Shown here piece by piece: positions 23,201 through 37,800 of a stretch of 64,000 nucleotides of DNA (positions are counted from its first letter, which is position 1; each line of letters begins with the position of its first letter). Source of the stretch: Mercurialis annua (Eukaryota > Streptophyta > Magnoliopsida > Malpighiales > Euphorbiaceae); assembly GCF_937616625.2 (NCBI RefSeq), contig NC_065576.1:25776628-25840627 (forward strand), given 5' to 3'. The notes below the pieces were generated by a model that was not told the DNA's origin, ran no database searches, and saw only the letters and a list, made by a program, of their open reading frames with translations. The position numbers and the translations under genes were made by a program.

Positions 23201-26200
23201 ATCGAAACAACGCGTTAAATAGACTTGAGACGTGCCATACTAATCTAGCGTCACTGTTTACACACAGTTTGCATAACCATCCTTAAGTAATCGGAACGAC
23301 GCGTTAAAGAGACTTGAGACACGACTTACTTATCTAGCGTCACTTTTCACGCACACTTTCCCTAATATAACCTAACCATGCTTAGGTAATCGGAACAACG
23401 CGTTAAACAAACTTGAGGCGCGACTTACTAATCTAGCGTCACTTTTGACGCACGCTTTGTGTAATATAACCTAACCATGCTTAGGTAATCGAAACAATGC
23501 GTACTAATCTAGCATCACTTTTCACGCAAACTTTGCGTAATATAACCTAACGATGCTTAAGTAATCGAAACGATACGTTAAATAGACTTGAGACACTACA
23601 TACTAATCTAGCCTCACTTTTCACGCACACTTTGCGTAATATAACCTAACCATGCTTAGGTAATCAGAACGACGCGTTAGAGAGACTTCAAACGCGACAT
23701 AAGCAACATTGATACGACGCGTTAAAGAGACTTGGACGCGACATACTAATCCAGCGTCACTTTTCACGCTTACTTTTCCTAATATAACCTATTCATTCTT
23801 AGGTAATCGGAACGACGCGTTAGACAGACTTGAGACGCGACATACTAATCTAGTGTCACTTTTCACGCACACTTTGCGTAATATAACCTTAGCCATGCTT
23901 AGGTAATCGGAATAACATGGAAAAGAGAATTGAGAGGCGACATACTAATCTACGTCACTTTTCACGCACACTTTGCCTAATATAAACTAAGCATGCTTAG
24001 GTAATCGGAAGGACGCGTTAAATAGGCTTGAGACTATCGTCACTTATCATGCACACTTTGCGTAATATAACCTAACCATGCTTAGGTAATCGGAACTACG
24101 CGTTAAAGACACTTGAGATGCGACACTATTGATCCTTTTCACGTGCACTTTGCGTACTATAAACTAACCATGCTTAGGTAATCGGAACGACGCGTTAGAG
24201 AGACTGGTGACGCGACATAAGCATGGTAATCGAAACGACACGTTAAAGAGACTTGAGACGCGACATACTAATCTGGCGTCACTTTTCACGCAAACATTGC
24301 GTAATATAACCTAACCAGGCTTAGTTAATCGGAACAACGCATTAAAGAGCCTTGAGACGCGACATACTAATCTAGCGTCACTTTTTATGCACATCCTGCG
24401 TAATATAACCTAACCATGCTTAGGTAATAGGAACGACACGTTAAATAGACTTGAGACGCGCCATACTAATCTATTGTCATTTTTCACGAACACTTTGTGT
24501 ACCTAACCATGCTTAGGTAATCGGAACGACGCGTAAGAAAGACTTGTGACTCGACATAAGCATGGTAATTGAAACGACGCGTTAAAGAGACTTGAAACAC
24601 GTCATACGATTCTTGAGTCGCATTTTACGCACACTTTGTTTAATATAACCTAACCACGCTTAGGTAATCGGAACGACGTGTTAAAGAGACTTTAGACGCG
24701 ACATACTATTCTAGGGTCACTTTTCACGTACACTTTGCATAATATATAACTTAACCATGCATTGATAATCTGAACGACGCGTTAAAGAGACTTGAGAAGC
24801 AACATACTAATCTATCGTCACTTTTCACTCACGCTTTCCGTAATATAACCTAACCATGCTTAGGTAATCGGAATAACGCGATAAAGATAATTGAGACGCG
24901 ACATATCACACACACTTTTCGTACTATAATAGAAACCATGCTTAGGTAATCGGAACGACGCGTTAAATAGACTTGAGACGCAACATACTAATCTATTGTC
25001 ACTTTTCACATACACTTTGCGTAATATAACCTAACCATGCTTAGGTAATCGGAACGACGCGTTAAAGAGGCTTGAGACACGACATTCTAATCTACTGGTA
25101 CTTTTCACACACACTTTGCGTACAATAACCTAACCCTATTAGGTAATCGAAACGACGCGTTAGACAGACTTGTGACGCGAGATAAGCATTGCAATCGTAA
25201 CGACGCGTTAAATAGACTTGCGACGCGACATTCTAATCAATTGTAATTTTTAATTCATACTCTGCGTAATATAACCTAACCATGCTTTGGTAATTGGAAC
25301 GACGTGTTAGAGAAAGTTGTGAGGCGACATAAACGACGCGTTAAAGAGACTTGAGACGCGACATACTAATCTAGCGTCACTTTTCACGACACTTTGCGTA
25401 ATATAACATAACGATGCTGAGGTAATCGGAACGATGTGTTAAAGAGACTTGAGATGCGATATACTAATCTAGCAATACTTTCCATGCATACTTTGCATAA
25501 AATAACCCATCCATACTTATGTAATCGGGACGACACGTTAAAGAGACTTGAGAAGTGACATGCTAATCTAGCGTCACTTTTCATGCACACTTTGCGCAAT
25601 GTAACATAATCATGCTTAGGTAATCGGAACGACGCGTTAAAGAGACTTAAGACGCGGCTTAATAATCTACCGTCACTTTTCCACCACACTTTGCGTAATA
25701 GAACCTAACCATACTTAGGTAATCAGAATGACGCGTTAGATAGAGTTGTGACGCAATTTACAAATCTAGCGTTACTTTTCACGCACACTTTTCGTAATAT
25801 AACCTATCCATGCGTAGCTAATCAGAATGACGCGTTAGAGAGACTTGTGACGCGGCATACTAATATAGCGTCACTATTCTCGTACTCTTTGCGTAATATA
25901 ACCTAACCATGCTTAGGTAATCGGAACGACGCGTTAAAGAGACTTAAGACACGACATACTAATCTAGCGCCAGTTTTCACGCATACTTTGCTTAATATAA
26001 TGAAACCATGCATAGGTAATCAGAACGACGCGTTAAAGAGACTTGTGACGTGACATATCTAGCAGCACTTTTAACGCGCACTTGGAGTAATATAACCTAA
26101 CCATTCTTAGGTAATCGGAATGACGCGTTAAAGAGACTTAAGACGCGACATACTAATCTAGCGTCATTATTCTCGCGCTCTTTGCTTATAACCTAACAAT

Positions 26201-29200
26201 GCTTAGGCAATCGGAACGACTCGTTAAAGAGACTTGTGACGTGACATACTAATCTATTGTAACTTTTCACGCACACTTTGCGTAATATAACCTAACCATG
26301 CTTAGCTAATCGGAACAAGGCGTTAGAGAGACTTGTGATGTGATATACTAATCTTGCGTCACTTTTCACGCACACTTTGTTGAAAAGTTATAACCTAAAC
26401 ATGCTTAGGTAATTGGAACGACGAGTTAGATTGACTTGTGACACGACATATGCATGGTAATCGAAACGACGTGTTATAGAGACTGTAGACACGCCATACT
26501 AATCTAGCGTCACTTTTTACAAACACTTTGCGTAATATAACCTAACCATGCTTAGGTAATCGGTATGACGCGTTAAAGAGACTTGAGACGTGACATACCA
26601 ATCTAGCGTCACTTTTTACGCACACTTTGCGTAATATAACCTAACCATGCTTAGTTAATCGGAACGACGTGTTTGAGAGACTTGCGACGCGACATAAGCA
26701 TGCCGCATAAAAGAGACTTGAGACGCGCCAAACTAATCTAACGTCACTTCTTACGCACACTTCGTGAAACCTAACCTAACCATGCTTAGATAATCGGAAC
26801 GACGCGTTAAAGAGAATTGAGTAGCAACATTCTAATCTAGCGTCACTTTTCACGCACACTTTGCATAATATAACCTAACCATGCTTAGGTAATGGAATGA
26901 CGCGTTAGAGAAACCGGTGACGTGATATACTAATCTAGCGTTACTTTTCACGCAAATAGAGAGACTTGTGACGCGACATAAACATGGTTATCGATATGAC
27001 ACGTTAAACAGACTTGAGACCCAGCATACTAATCTAGCGTCATTTTTCATGCTCACGTTGCGTAATATAACCATGCTTAGGTAATTGGAATGACGCGTTA
27101 AAGAGACTTGAGATGCGACATACTAATCTAGCGTCACTTTTCACGCACACTTTGCGTAATATAACCTAACAATGATTAGGTAATGGAACGACGCGTTAGA
27201 CGCGACGTACTAATCTGGCATCACGTTTCACGCACAATTTGCGTAATATAACCTTTAGGTAATCGAAATGACGCGTTAAAGAGACTTGGGACGCGACATA
27301 CTAATCTAGCAGCACTTTTAACGCACACTTGGGTTAATATAACCTAACCATGCTTAGGTGTAATTGGAACGACGCATTAAATAGCCGTGAGACGTGACAT
27401 ATTAATCTAGTGTCACTTTGAACACAAACTATGCATAATACCATGCTTAGGTAATCGGAACAACGCATTAAAGAGCCTTGAGACGCGACATATTAATCTA
27501 GCGTCACTTTTCACGCACACCTTGCGTAATATAACCTAACCATGCTTAGGTAATCAGACCGACGTGTTAGATAGACTTAAAACGCGACATACTAATCAAT
27601 TGTCATTTTTCACGCACACTTTGCGTAATATAACCTAACCATGCTTAGGTAATCGGAACGACGCGTTAAATAGACTTGAGAGGCGACATACTAATCTATT
27701 GTCATTTTTAGGCACACTTTACGTAATATAACCTAACCATGCTTAGGTAATCGGCACAACGCGTTAAAGAGACTTATGACGCGACTTAAGCTTGGTAATC
27801 GAAACGACACGTCAAAGAGACATGAGACGGGCCATACTAATCTAGCGTCACTTTTTACGCACACTTTGCGTAATATAACCTAACCATGCTTAGGTAATCG
27901 GAACGACGCGTGAAAGAGACATGAGACGGGACATACTAATTTAGCGTCACTTTTCACGAACACTTTGCTTAATATAACCTAACCATGCTTAGGTAATCGG
28001 AATGACGCGTTAAACAAACCTGAGACGCGACATACTAATCTAGCGTCACTTTTCACGCAGGCTTTGCGTAAATAACCTAACCATGCTTAGGTAATCGGAA
28101 TGACGCGTTAATGAGATTTGAGACGCGACATACTAATCTAAGGTCACTTTTCACGCACACCCTGTGAAATATAACCTGACCATGCTTAGGTAGTCGGAAC
28201 AACGCGTTAAATAGACTTGAGATGCGACATACTATTGTCACTTTTCACGCACACTTTCATAATATAACCTAACCATGCTTAGGTAATCGGAACGACGCTA
28301 TAAAGAGACTTGAGACGCGACATACTAATCTATTGTTACTTTTCACGCACACTTTGCGTATTATAAGCTAACCATGCTCAGGTAATCAGAACAACGCGTT
28401 AGAGAGACTTGTGACGCGACATAAGCATGGTAATCGAAACGACTCGTTAAAGAGACTTGAGACGCGACATACTAATCTAGCGTCACTTTTCACGCAAACT
28501 TTGCATAATATAACAACCGCCCTTAGTTAATCGGAATGATGCATTAAAGAGCCTTGAGACGGGACATTCTAATCTAGCGTCACCTTTCACGCAGACCTTG
28601 TTAATATAACCTAACCAAGCTTAGCTAATCGGAACGACGCGTTAAAGAGACTGGAGACTCGACATACTAATCTAGCATTACTTTTCTCGCACACTTTATG
28701 TAATATAACCTAACCACTCTTGGGTAATCAGAACGATGCGTTAAAGAGACTTGAGACGCGACATACTAATCAATTATTAGTTTTCACGCACACCCTGCGT
28801 AATATAACCTAACCATTCTTAGGTAATCGGAACTACCCATTAGAGAGACTTGTGACGCGACATAAGCATGGTAATCAAAACGACGCGCTAAAGAGACTTG
28901 AGACGCGACATACCAATCTAGCATCACTTTTCACGTATACATTGCATAATATAACCTAACCACGCTAAAGTAATCCAAACGCCGAGTTAGATAGACTGAA
29001 GACGCGACATACTAATCTATTGTCATTTTTCATGCACACTTTGCGTAATATAACCTAACCATGCTTAGTTAATCGGAACGACGCGTTTGGAGGGACTTCT
29101 GACGCGACATAAGCATGGTAATCGAAACGACGCGTTAAAAAGACTTGCGACGCGCCATATTAATCTAGTGTCACTTTTCACGCACACTTTGCGTAATATA

Positions 29201-30400
29201 ACGTAACCATGCTAAGGAAATTTAAACGACGCGTTAGAGTGACTTGAGACGCGACATACTGATCTAATGTCACTTTTCACGCAAACTTTGCGTAATATAA
29301 CCTAACCATGCTTAGGTAATCGGAAACGATGCTTTTAAGAGACTTGAGACGTATCATACTAATCTAGTGTCACTTTTTACGTACACTTTCTTAATATAAC
29401 CAAACCATGCTTAGATAATCGAAACGACGCGTTAAAGAATATGTCTAACGTCACTTTTCACGCACACTTTGCGTAATATAACCTAACCCTACATAGGTAA
29501 TCGGAACGACGCGTTAGAGAGACGTGTGACGTGACCTAAGCATGGTAATCGAAATGATGCGTAAAAGAGACTTGAGACACGATATACTAATCTAGCGTCA
29601 CTTTTTACGCAAACTTTGCATAATATAACCTAACCATGCTTTGGTAATCGGAACGACGCATTAAAGAGCTGTGAGACGTGACATTTTAATCGAGCGTCAC
29701 TTTTGACGCACACCTTGCGTAAAATAACCTAATCATGCTTAGGTAATCAGAACGACGCGTTAGATAGACTTAAGACGCGACATACTAATTAATTGTTATT
29801 TTTCACGCAAACTTTGCGTAATACCTAACCATGCTTAAGTAATCGGAACGACGCGTAAATAGACTTGAGACGCGACATACTAATCAACTGTTATTTTTAA
29901 TGCACACTTTGCGTAATATAACCTAACCATGCTTTGGTAATCGGAATAACGCATTAAAGAGACTTGTGACGCGACATAAGCATTGTAATCAAAACGACGC
30001 GTTAAAGAGACTTGAGACGCGACATACTAATCTAGCGTCACTTTTCACGCACATTTTGCGTAATATAACCTAACCATGCTTAGGAAATTGAAACGACGTG
30101 TTAGAAAGACTTGAGACGCGACATACTGATCTAACATCACTTTTCACGTACACTTTGCGTGATATAACCTAACCATGATTATGTAATCGGAACAGCGCGT
30201 TAAAGAGACTTGTGACGCGAGATAAGCATGGTGATCGAAACGACATTTTAAAGAGACTTGAGACGAATCATACTAATCTAGCATCACTTTTGCACACTTT
30301 GCGTATAGCACAACCTAACCATGCTTAGATAATCGAAACGACGCGTTAAAGAGAATTGAGACTGGACATACTAATCTAGCGTCACTTTTCACGCACACTT
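20240..30400 (+). repeat. Monomeric, poorly ordered stretch of the satellite
   Basis: About 10 kb of plus-orientation monomers with scattered 48-bp units and no higher-order period that I could trace. Monomers differ by substitutions such as tattgtcattttt in place of tagcgtcactttt, and by small deletions, for example near 22905, 24035, 26945 and 27430. A patch at about 25205-25330 closely matches 16605-16730, exactly 8,600 bp upstream. No gene, RNA or inserted element was seen. Confidence 0.8.
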
Positions 30401-30419
30401 TACGTAATATAACCTAACC

Positions 30420-30790
30420 ATGCTTAGGAAATTGAAACGACGCGTTAGAGAGACTTTAGACGCGACATACTGATTTAATGTCACTTTTAACGCAAACTTT
30501 GCATAATATAATCTAACCATGCATAGGTAATTGGAACAACGCGTTAAAGGACTTGTGACGCGAGATAAGCATGGTAATCAAAACAACGCTTTAAAGAGAC
30601 TTGAGACGAATCATACTAATCTAGCGTCACTTTTTTACACACACTTTGCGTAATATAACCTAACCATGCGTAGATAATCGAAACGACGCGTTAAAGAGAC
30701 TTTAGATTGGACATACTATTCTTGCGTCACTTTTCACGCACACTTTGCGTAATATAACCTAAACCTGCTTAGGTAATCGGAACGACGCGT
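30420..30790 (+). repeat. Undeleted relative of the 35-55 kb higher-order monomers
   Basis: The ordered series here (gactttagacgcgacatac then tgatttaatgtc, then the short unit with cgagataagcatgg, then gacgaatcatactaatctag, then gattggacatactattc) is the same order seen in each higher-order unit from 35 kb on. Here the gacgaatcatac monomer is complete. In the later copies it has lost about 18 bp (tctagcg to the T-run), giving catactaacacacac. This region therefore looks ancestral to the later arrays. Confidence 0.78.
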
Positions 30791-30859
30791 TAGAGAGACT
30801 TGTGATGCGACCTAAGCATGGTAATCGAAATGATTCGTTAAAGAGACTTGAGACACGAC

Positions 30860-32040
30860 ATACTAATCTAGCATCACTTTTCACGCAAACTTTGCATAAT
30901 ATAACAACCTTGATTAGGTATCAGAACGACGCATTAAAGAGCCTTGAGACCTGACATACTAATCTAGCGTCACCTTTCACGCACACCTTGCGTAATATAA
31001 CGTAACCATGCTTAGGTAATCGGAACGATGCGTTAAAGAGATTGGAGACGCGACATACTAATCTAGCATTACTTTTCTCGCACACTTTGCGCACTATAAC
31101 CTAACCATTCATGGGTAATCGGAACGACGCGTTAAAGAGACTTGATACGCGACATACTAATCTACTGTTACTTTTCACGCACGCTTTGCGTAATATAACC
31201 TAACCATTCTTAGGTAATCGGGACGACCCGTTAGAGAGACTTGTGACACGACATAAGCATGGTAATAAAAACGACGCGTTAAAGAGACTTGAGACGCGAT
31301 ATACTAATCTAGTGTCAATTTTCACGTACACATTGCATAATATAACCTAACCATGCTCAGGTAATTGGAACGACGAGTTAGATTGACCTAAGACGCGGCA
31401 TACTAATCTATTGTCATTTTTCACGCACACATTGCGTAATATTACCTAACCATGCTTAAGTAATTGGAATGACGAGTTAAATGGACTTGAGACGTGACAT
31501 ACTAATCTATTGTCATTTTTCACGCACACTTTGGGTAATATAACCTAACCATGCTTAGGTAATCGGAACTATGCGTTAGAGAGACTTCTGACGCGGCATA
31601 AGCATGGTAATCAAAAAGACGCGTTAAAAAGACTTTAGACGCGCCATATTAATCTAGCGTCACTTTGTACGCACACTTTGCGTAATATAACGTAACCATG
31701 CTTAGGAAATCGGAATGACGCGTTAAAGAGACTTGAGACGCCCATACTAATCTAGTTTCAGTTTTCTCTCACACTTTGCATAATATAACCTGACCATGCT
31801 TTGGAAATCGGAATGACGCAGAAAAGAGCCTTGAGACGGGACATTCTAATCTAGCGTCACCTTTCACGCACACCTTGCGTAATATAACCTAACCATGCTT
31901 AGGTAATAGGAACGACTCATTAAAGAGACTTGAGAGGCGACATACTAATCTATTGTTACTTTTCTCGCACACTTTGCATAATATAACCTAGCCATTCTTG
32001 GGTAATCGGAACGACGCGTTAAAGAGACTTGAGATGCGAC
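30860..32040 (+). repeat. Segment duplicated near 57.65-58.70 kb
   Basis: An ordered run of monomers including aacgacccgttagagagac, tagtgtcaattttcacgtac, gattgacctaagacgcg (31381), the cacacattgcgtaatatta group, cactttgtacgcacac and cgcccatactaatctag recurs in the same order at 57.65-58.70 kb. The offset is 26,682 at the left and 26,662 after a roughly 20-bp deletion in the distal copy. Confidence 0.83.
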
Positions 32041-32840
32041 ATACTTATATAGCGTCACTTTTCATGCACACTGTGCATAATATAACCTAGCCATGCTTAG
32101 GTAATCGGAACGATGCGTTAAAGAGATTTGAGACGCTTCATACTATTCTATTGATCCTTTCACGCACACTTTGCGTACTATAACCGAACCATGCTTAGGT
32201 AACCGGAACAACGGGTTAGAGTGACTTGTGACGCGACATAAGCATGGTAATCGAAACGACGCGTTAATGTGACTTGAGACGCAACATACTAATCTAGTGT
32301 CACTTTAACGCGCATTGTGCGTAATATAACCTAACCATGCTTAGGTAATTGGAACGACGCGTTAAAGACACTTGTGACGCGACTTACTTATATAGCGTCA
32401 CTTTTCACGTGCACTTTACGTAATATAACATAACCATTGTTAGGTAATCAGAACGACGCGTTAAAGAGACTTGTGACACGACATACTATTCTAGTGTCAC
32501 TCTTTAACGCACACTGCGCATAATATAACCTAACCATGCTTAGGTAATCGGAACGACGTGCTAAAGAGACTTGAGAAGCGACATACTAATCTGGCATCAC
32601 TTTTCACGCACACTTGGCGTAACCTAACCATGCTTAGGTAATTAAAATGACGCGTTAAAGAGACTTGTGACGCGACATACTACTAATGTAGCATCACTTT
32701 TAACGCACACTTTGCGTTATATAATCTAACCATGCATTGGGTAATCGAAACGATGCATTAAAGAGACTTGTGAAACGACATAATAATCTAGCGTCACTTT
32801 TAGCGCACACTTAGCGTAATATAACCTAACCATGCTTAGG

Positions 32841-34016
32841 TAATCAGAACAACCCGTTAAAGAGACTTGAGACGCGACATACGAATCTAGCATCACTTTT
32901 AACGCACACTTTGCATAATATAACCGAACCATGCTTAGGTAATCGAAACGACGCGTGAAAGAGACTTAAGACGCGATATACTTATATAGTGTCACTTTTA
33001 ACGCACACTTTGCGTAATATAACCAAACAAAGCATAGGTAATTGGAACGACGCCTTAAAGAGACTTGTGACGCGACATACTTATATAGCGTCCCTTTTCA
33101 CGCTCACTTTTCATAATATAACCTAACCATGCATAGGTAATCGGTCGACGCGTTAATGAGACTTGTGACGCGACATACTAATCTAGCCTCACTTTTAACG
33201 CACACTTTACGTAATATAACCTAACCATGCTTTGGTAATCGGAACGACGCGTTAAAGAGACTTGTGTCGCGACTTACTTATATAGCGTCACTTTTCACGC
33301 ACACTTTGCGTAATATAACCTAACCATGCTTAGGTAATCGGAACAACGCGTTAAAGAGACTTCTGACGCGACATTATATAGCGTCACTTTTCATGCAAAT
33401 TTAGCGTAATATAACCAAAGCATAGGTAATCAGAACAACCCATTAAAGAGACTTGAGACGCGACATACTAATCTAGCATCACTTTTAACGCACACTTTGC
33501 GTAATAACCGACCATGCTTATGTAATAGAAACGACGCGTTAAAGAGACTTAAGACGCGACATACTTATATAGCGTCACTTTTAACGCACACTTTGCGTAA
33601 TATAACCAAACAATGAATAGGTAATTGGAATGACGCCTTAAAGAGACTTGTGACGCGACATACTTACATAGCGTCCCTTTCACGCTCACTTTGCATAATA
33701 AAACCTAACCATGCATAGGTAATCGGCCGACGCGTTAATGAGACTTGTGACGCGACATTCTAATCTAGCCTCACTTTTAACCCACACTTCGCGTAATATA
33801 ACCTAACCATGCTTTGGTAATCGGAACGACGCGTTAAAGAGACTTGTGTCGCGACATACTTATATAGCGTCACTTTTCACGCACACTTTGTGTAATATAA
33901 CCTAACCATGCTTAGGTAATCGGAACAACGCGTTCAAGAGACTTGTGATGTGACATACTTATATAGCGTCACTTTTCAGGCAAATTTTGCGTAATATAAC
34001 CAAACCATTGATAGTT
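32841..34016 (+). repeat. Six-monomer ~586-bp higher-order repeat, two copies
   Basis: taatcagaacaaccc occurs at 32841 and 33427 (offset 586), and gtaattggaa(c/t)gacgcc at 33038 and 33621 (offset 583). Both copies share the variants catacttatatagcgtccc or its relative, ggtcgacgcg or ggccgacgcg, gttaatgagac and tagcctcacttttaac. A partial third copy appears to start at 34017. The cttatatagcg and ttttaacgcacac monomer types dominate this region. Confidence 0.85.
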
Positions 34017-34899
34017 AATCAGAACGATGCGTTAAAGAGACTTGTATCGCGACATATTAATCTAGCGTCATTTTTAACGCACACTTAGCATAATGTAACC
34101 TAACCAAGCTTAGATAATCGAAACGAAGCGTTAAAGAGACTTGTGATGCGACATACTTATATAGCGTCACTTTTCACGCACACTTTATGTAAAATTACCC
34201 AACCACTGATAGGTAATCAGAACGACGAGTTAAAGAGACTTGTGACCCGAAATACTAATCTAGTGTCACTTTTAACGCACCCTTCGCGTAAAAAAACCTA
34301 ACCATGCTTAGGTAATCAAAATGATGCAACAAAGTGACTAGTGACACTTTTAATACACACTTTGCATTATATAACCTAACCATGCTTAGGTAATCAGAAC
34401 GACGCGTTAAAGAGACTTGAGGCGCGACATACTAATCTAGCGTCACTTATAACGCATACTCTGCGTAATATAACCTATCCATGCTTAGGTAATCGGAACG
34501 ACGTGTTAAAAAGACTTGTGATGTGACATACTTATCTAGCGTCACTTTTCACACACACTTTATGTAATATAACCTAACCATTGTTAGGTCAGAACGATGC
34601 GTTAAAAAGACTTGTGACGCGACATACTAATCTAGTGTCACTTTTAATGTACACTTTGCATCATATAACCTAACCACGCTTAGGTAATCTGAACGATGCG
34701 TTAAAAAGACTTGAGGCGCGACATACTAATCTAGCATTACTTTTCACGCACACTTTGCGTAATATAACCTAACCATGATTAGGTAATCGGAATGACGCGT
34801 TAAAGAGACTTGTATCTAGCGTCACATTTAACGCACACTTTGCGTTAAAGAGACTTGAGACGCGACATACTAATCTAGCGTCACTTTTAACGCACACTT

Positions 34900-37800
34900 T
34901 GCGTAATATAACCGAATTATACTTAGGTAACCGCAACGACGCGTTAAAGAGACTTAAGACGCAATAATATACTTATATAGCGTCACTTTTAACGCACACT
35001 TTGCGTAATATAACCTAACCATGCTTAGGAAATTGAAACGACGCGTTAGAAAAATTTTAGAAGTGACATACTGATTTAACGTCACTTTTCACGCAAACTT
35101 TGCGTAATATAGCCTAACCATGCTTAGGTAATCGGAACAACGCGTTAATGAGACATGTGACGCGAAATAAGCATGATAATCGAAATGACGCGTTAAAGAG
35201 ACTTGAGACGAATCATACTAACACACACTTTGCGTGATATAACCAAACCATGCTTAGATAATCGAAACGACGCGTTAAGCAATTGGAACGACTCTTTAAA
35301 TGGACTTGAGTCGCAACATACTAATCTATTGTCATTTTTTGCGTTAGAGAGAATTGTGATGCGACATAAGCATGGTAACAGGAACGACGCGTTAAAAAGA
35401 CTTGAGACGCGCCATATTTATCTAGCGTCACTTTTTACGCACACTTTGCGTAATATAACCTAACCATGGTTAGGAAATCGGAACGACGCGATAGAGAGAC
35501 TTGAGACGCGACATATACTCTAGTATCACTTTTCACGCACACTTTACGTAATATAACCTAACAATGCTTAGGAAATTGAAACGACGCGTTAGAGAGACAT
35601 TAGACGCGACATACTGATTTAACGTCACTTTTCATGCAAACTTTGCGTAATATAACCTAACCATGCATAGGTAATCGGAACAACGCGTTAAAGAGATTTG
35701 TGACGCGAGATAAGCATGGTAATCGAAACGACGCTTTAAAGAGACTTGAGACGAATCATACTAACACACACTTTGCGTAATATAAACTAACCATGCTTAG
35801 ATAATCGAAACGACGCGTTAAAGAGACTTGAGATTGGACATACTATTCTAGGGTCACTTTTCAAGCACACTTTGCGTAATATAACCTAACCCTGCTTAGG
35901 AAAACGGAACGACGAGTTAGAGAGACGTGTGACGCGACCTAAGCATGGTAATCAAAATGATGCGTTAAAGAGACTTATGACACGACATACTAATCTAGCG
36001 TCACTTTTCACGCACACCTTGCGTAAAATAACCTAACAAGGCTTAGGTAATCAGAACGACGCGTTAAATAGACTTAACACGCAACATACATATCAATTGT
36101 ATTTTTTCATGCACAACCTAACCATGCTTATGTCATCTGAACGACGCGTAAATAGACTTAAGATGCGACATACTAATCTATTGTCATTTTTTATGTACAC
36201 TTTGCATAATATAGCCTAACCATGCTTAGGTAATCGGAACAACGCGTTAAAGAGACTTGTGACGCGACATAAGCATGATAATCGAAACGACGCGTTAAAG
36301 AGACTTGAGACGCGCCATACTAATCTAGTATCACTTTTTACGCACACTTTGCGTAATATAACCTAACCATGCTTAGGTAATCGGAACGACGCGTTAAAGA
36401 GACTTGAGACGCGATATACTAATCTAGCGTCACTTTTCACGCACACTTTGTGTAATATAACCTAGCCATGCATAGGTAATCCGATCGACACGTTAAACAG
36501 ACTTGAGACGCGGCATAATAATATAGCGTCACTTTTGACACACGCTTTGCGTAAATAACCTAACCATCCTTTGGTAATCGGAAAAACGCGTTAAGGAGAT
36601 TTGAGACGCGACATACTAATCTAGCGTCACTTTTCACACACCATTTGCGTAATATAACCTAACCATGCTTAGGTAATCGGAACGACGCGTTCAATAGACT
36701 TGAGATGCGACATACTAATCTAGTCACTTTTCACGCACACTTTGCGTAATATAACCTAACCATGCTTGGGTAATCGTAACGACGCGTTAAAGATACTTCA
36801 GACGCGACATACTAATCTATTGTTACTTTTCACGCACACTTTGTGTAATATAACCTAACCATATGCTAAGGTAATCAGAACGACGAGTTAGATAGACTTA
36901 AGTCGCGACATACTAATCTATTGTCATTTTTCACGCAAACTTTGCATAATATAACCTAACCATGCTTAAGTAATTGGAACGACTCTTTAAATGGACTTGA
37001 GTCGCAACATACTAATCTATTGTCATATTTCACGCACACTTTGGTAATCGGAACGACGCGTTATAGAGACTTGTGATGCGACATAAGCATGGTAATCAAA
37101 ACGACGCGTTAAAAAGACTTGAGACGCGCCATATTAATCTGGCGTCACCTTTTACGCACACTTTGCGTAATATAACCTAACCATGCTTAGGAAATCGGAA
37201 CGACGCGTTAGAGAGACTTGAGACGCGACATACTATACTCTAGTGTCACTTTTCACGCACACTTTACATAATATAACCTAACCATTCTTAGGAAATTGAA
37301 ACGACGCGTTAGAGAGACATTAGACGCGACATACTGATTTAACGTCACTTTTCACGCAAACTTTGCGTAATATAACCCAACGATGCATAGGTAATCGGAA
37401 CAACGCGTTAAAGAGACTTGTGGCGCGAGATAAGCTTGGTAATCGAAACGACGCTTTAAAGAGACTTGAGACGAATCATACTAACACACACTTTGCGTAA
37501 TATAACCTAACCATGCTTAGATAATCGAAACGACGCGTTAAAGAGACTGGAGATTGGACATACTATTCTAGCGTCACTTTTCACGCACACTTTGCGTAAT
37601 ATAACCTAACCCTGCTTAGGTAAACGGAACGACGCGCTAGAGAGACGTGTGACGCGACCTAAGCATGGTAATCGAAATGATGCGTTAAAGAGACTTGAGA
37701 CACGACATACTAATCTAGCGTCACTTTTCACGCACACCTTGCGTAAAATAACCTAACAAAGCTTAGGTAATCATAACGACGCGTTAGATAGACTTAAGAC

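Noticed and set aside
25384..25689. Longest open reading frame (101 codons, minus strand), with a repeating ~33-residue pattern such as KVCMKSDARLACHFSSLFN
   Set aside because: 99 bp is 33 codons, so a stop-free frame of the monomer repeats until a mutation closes it. Similar 60-86-codon frames occur all over both orientation blocks, in two antiparallel frames, with starts and stops at random monomers. No coding constraint or other gene signal was seen.
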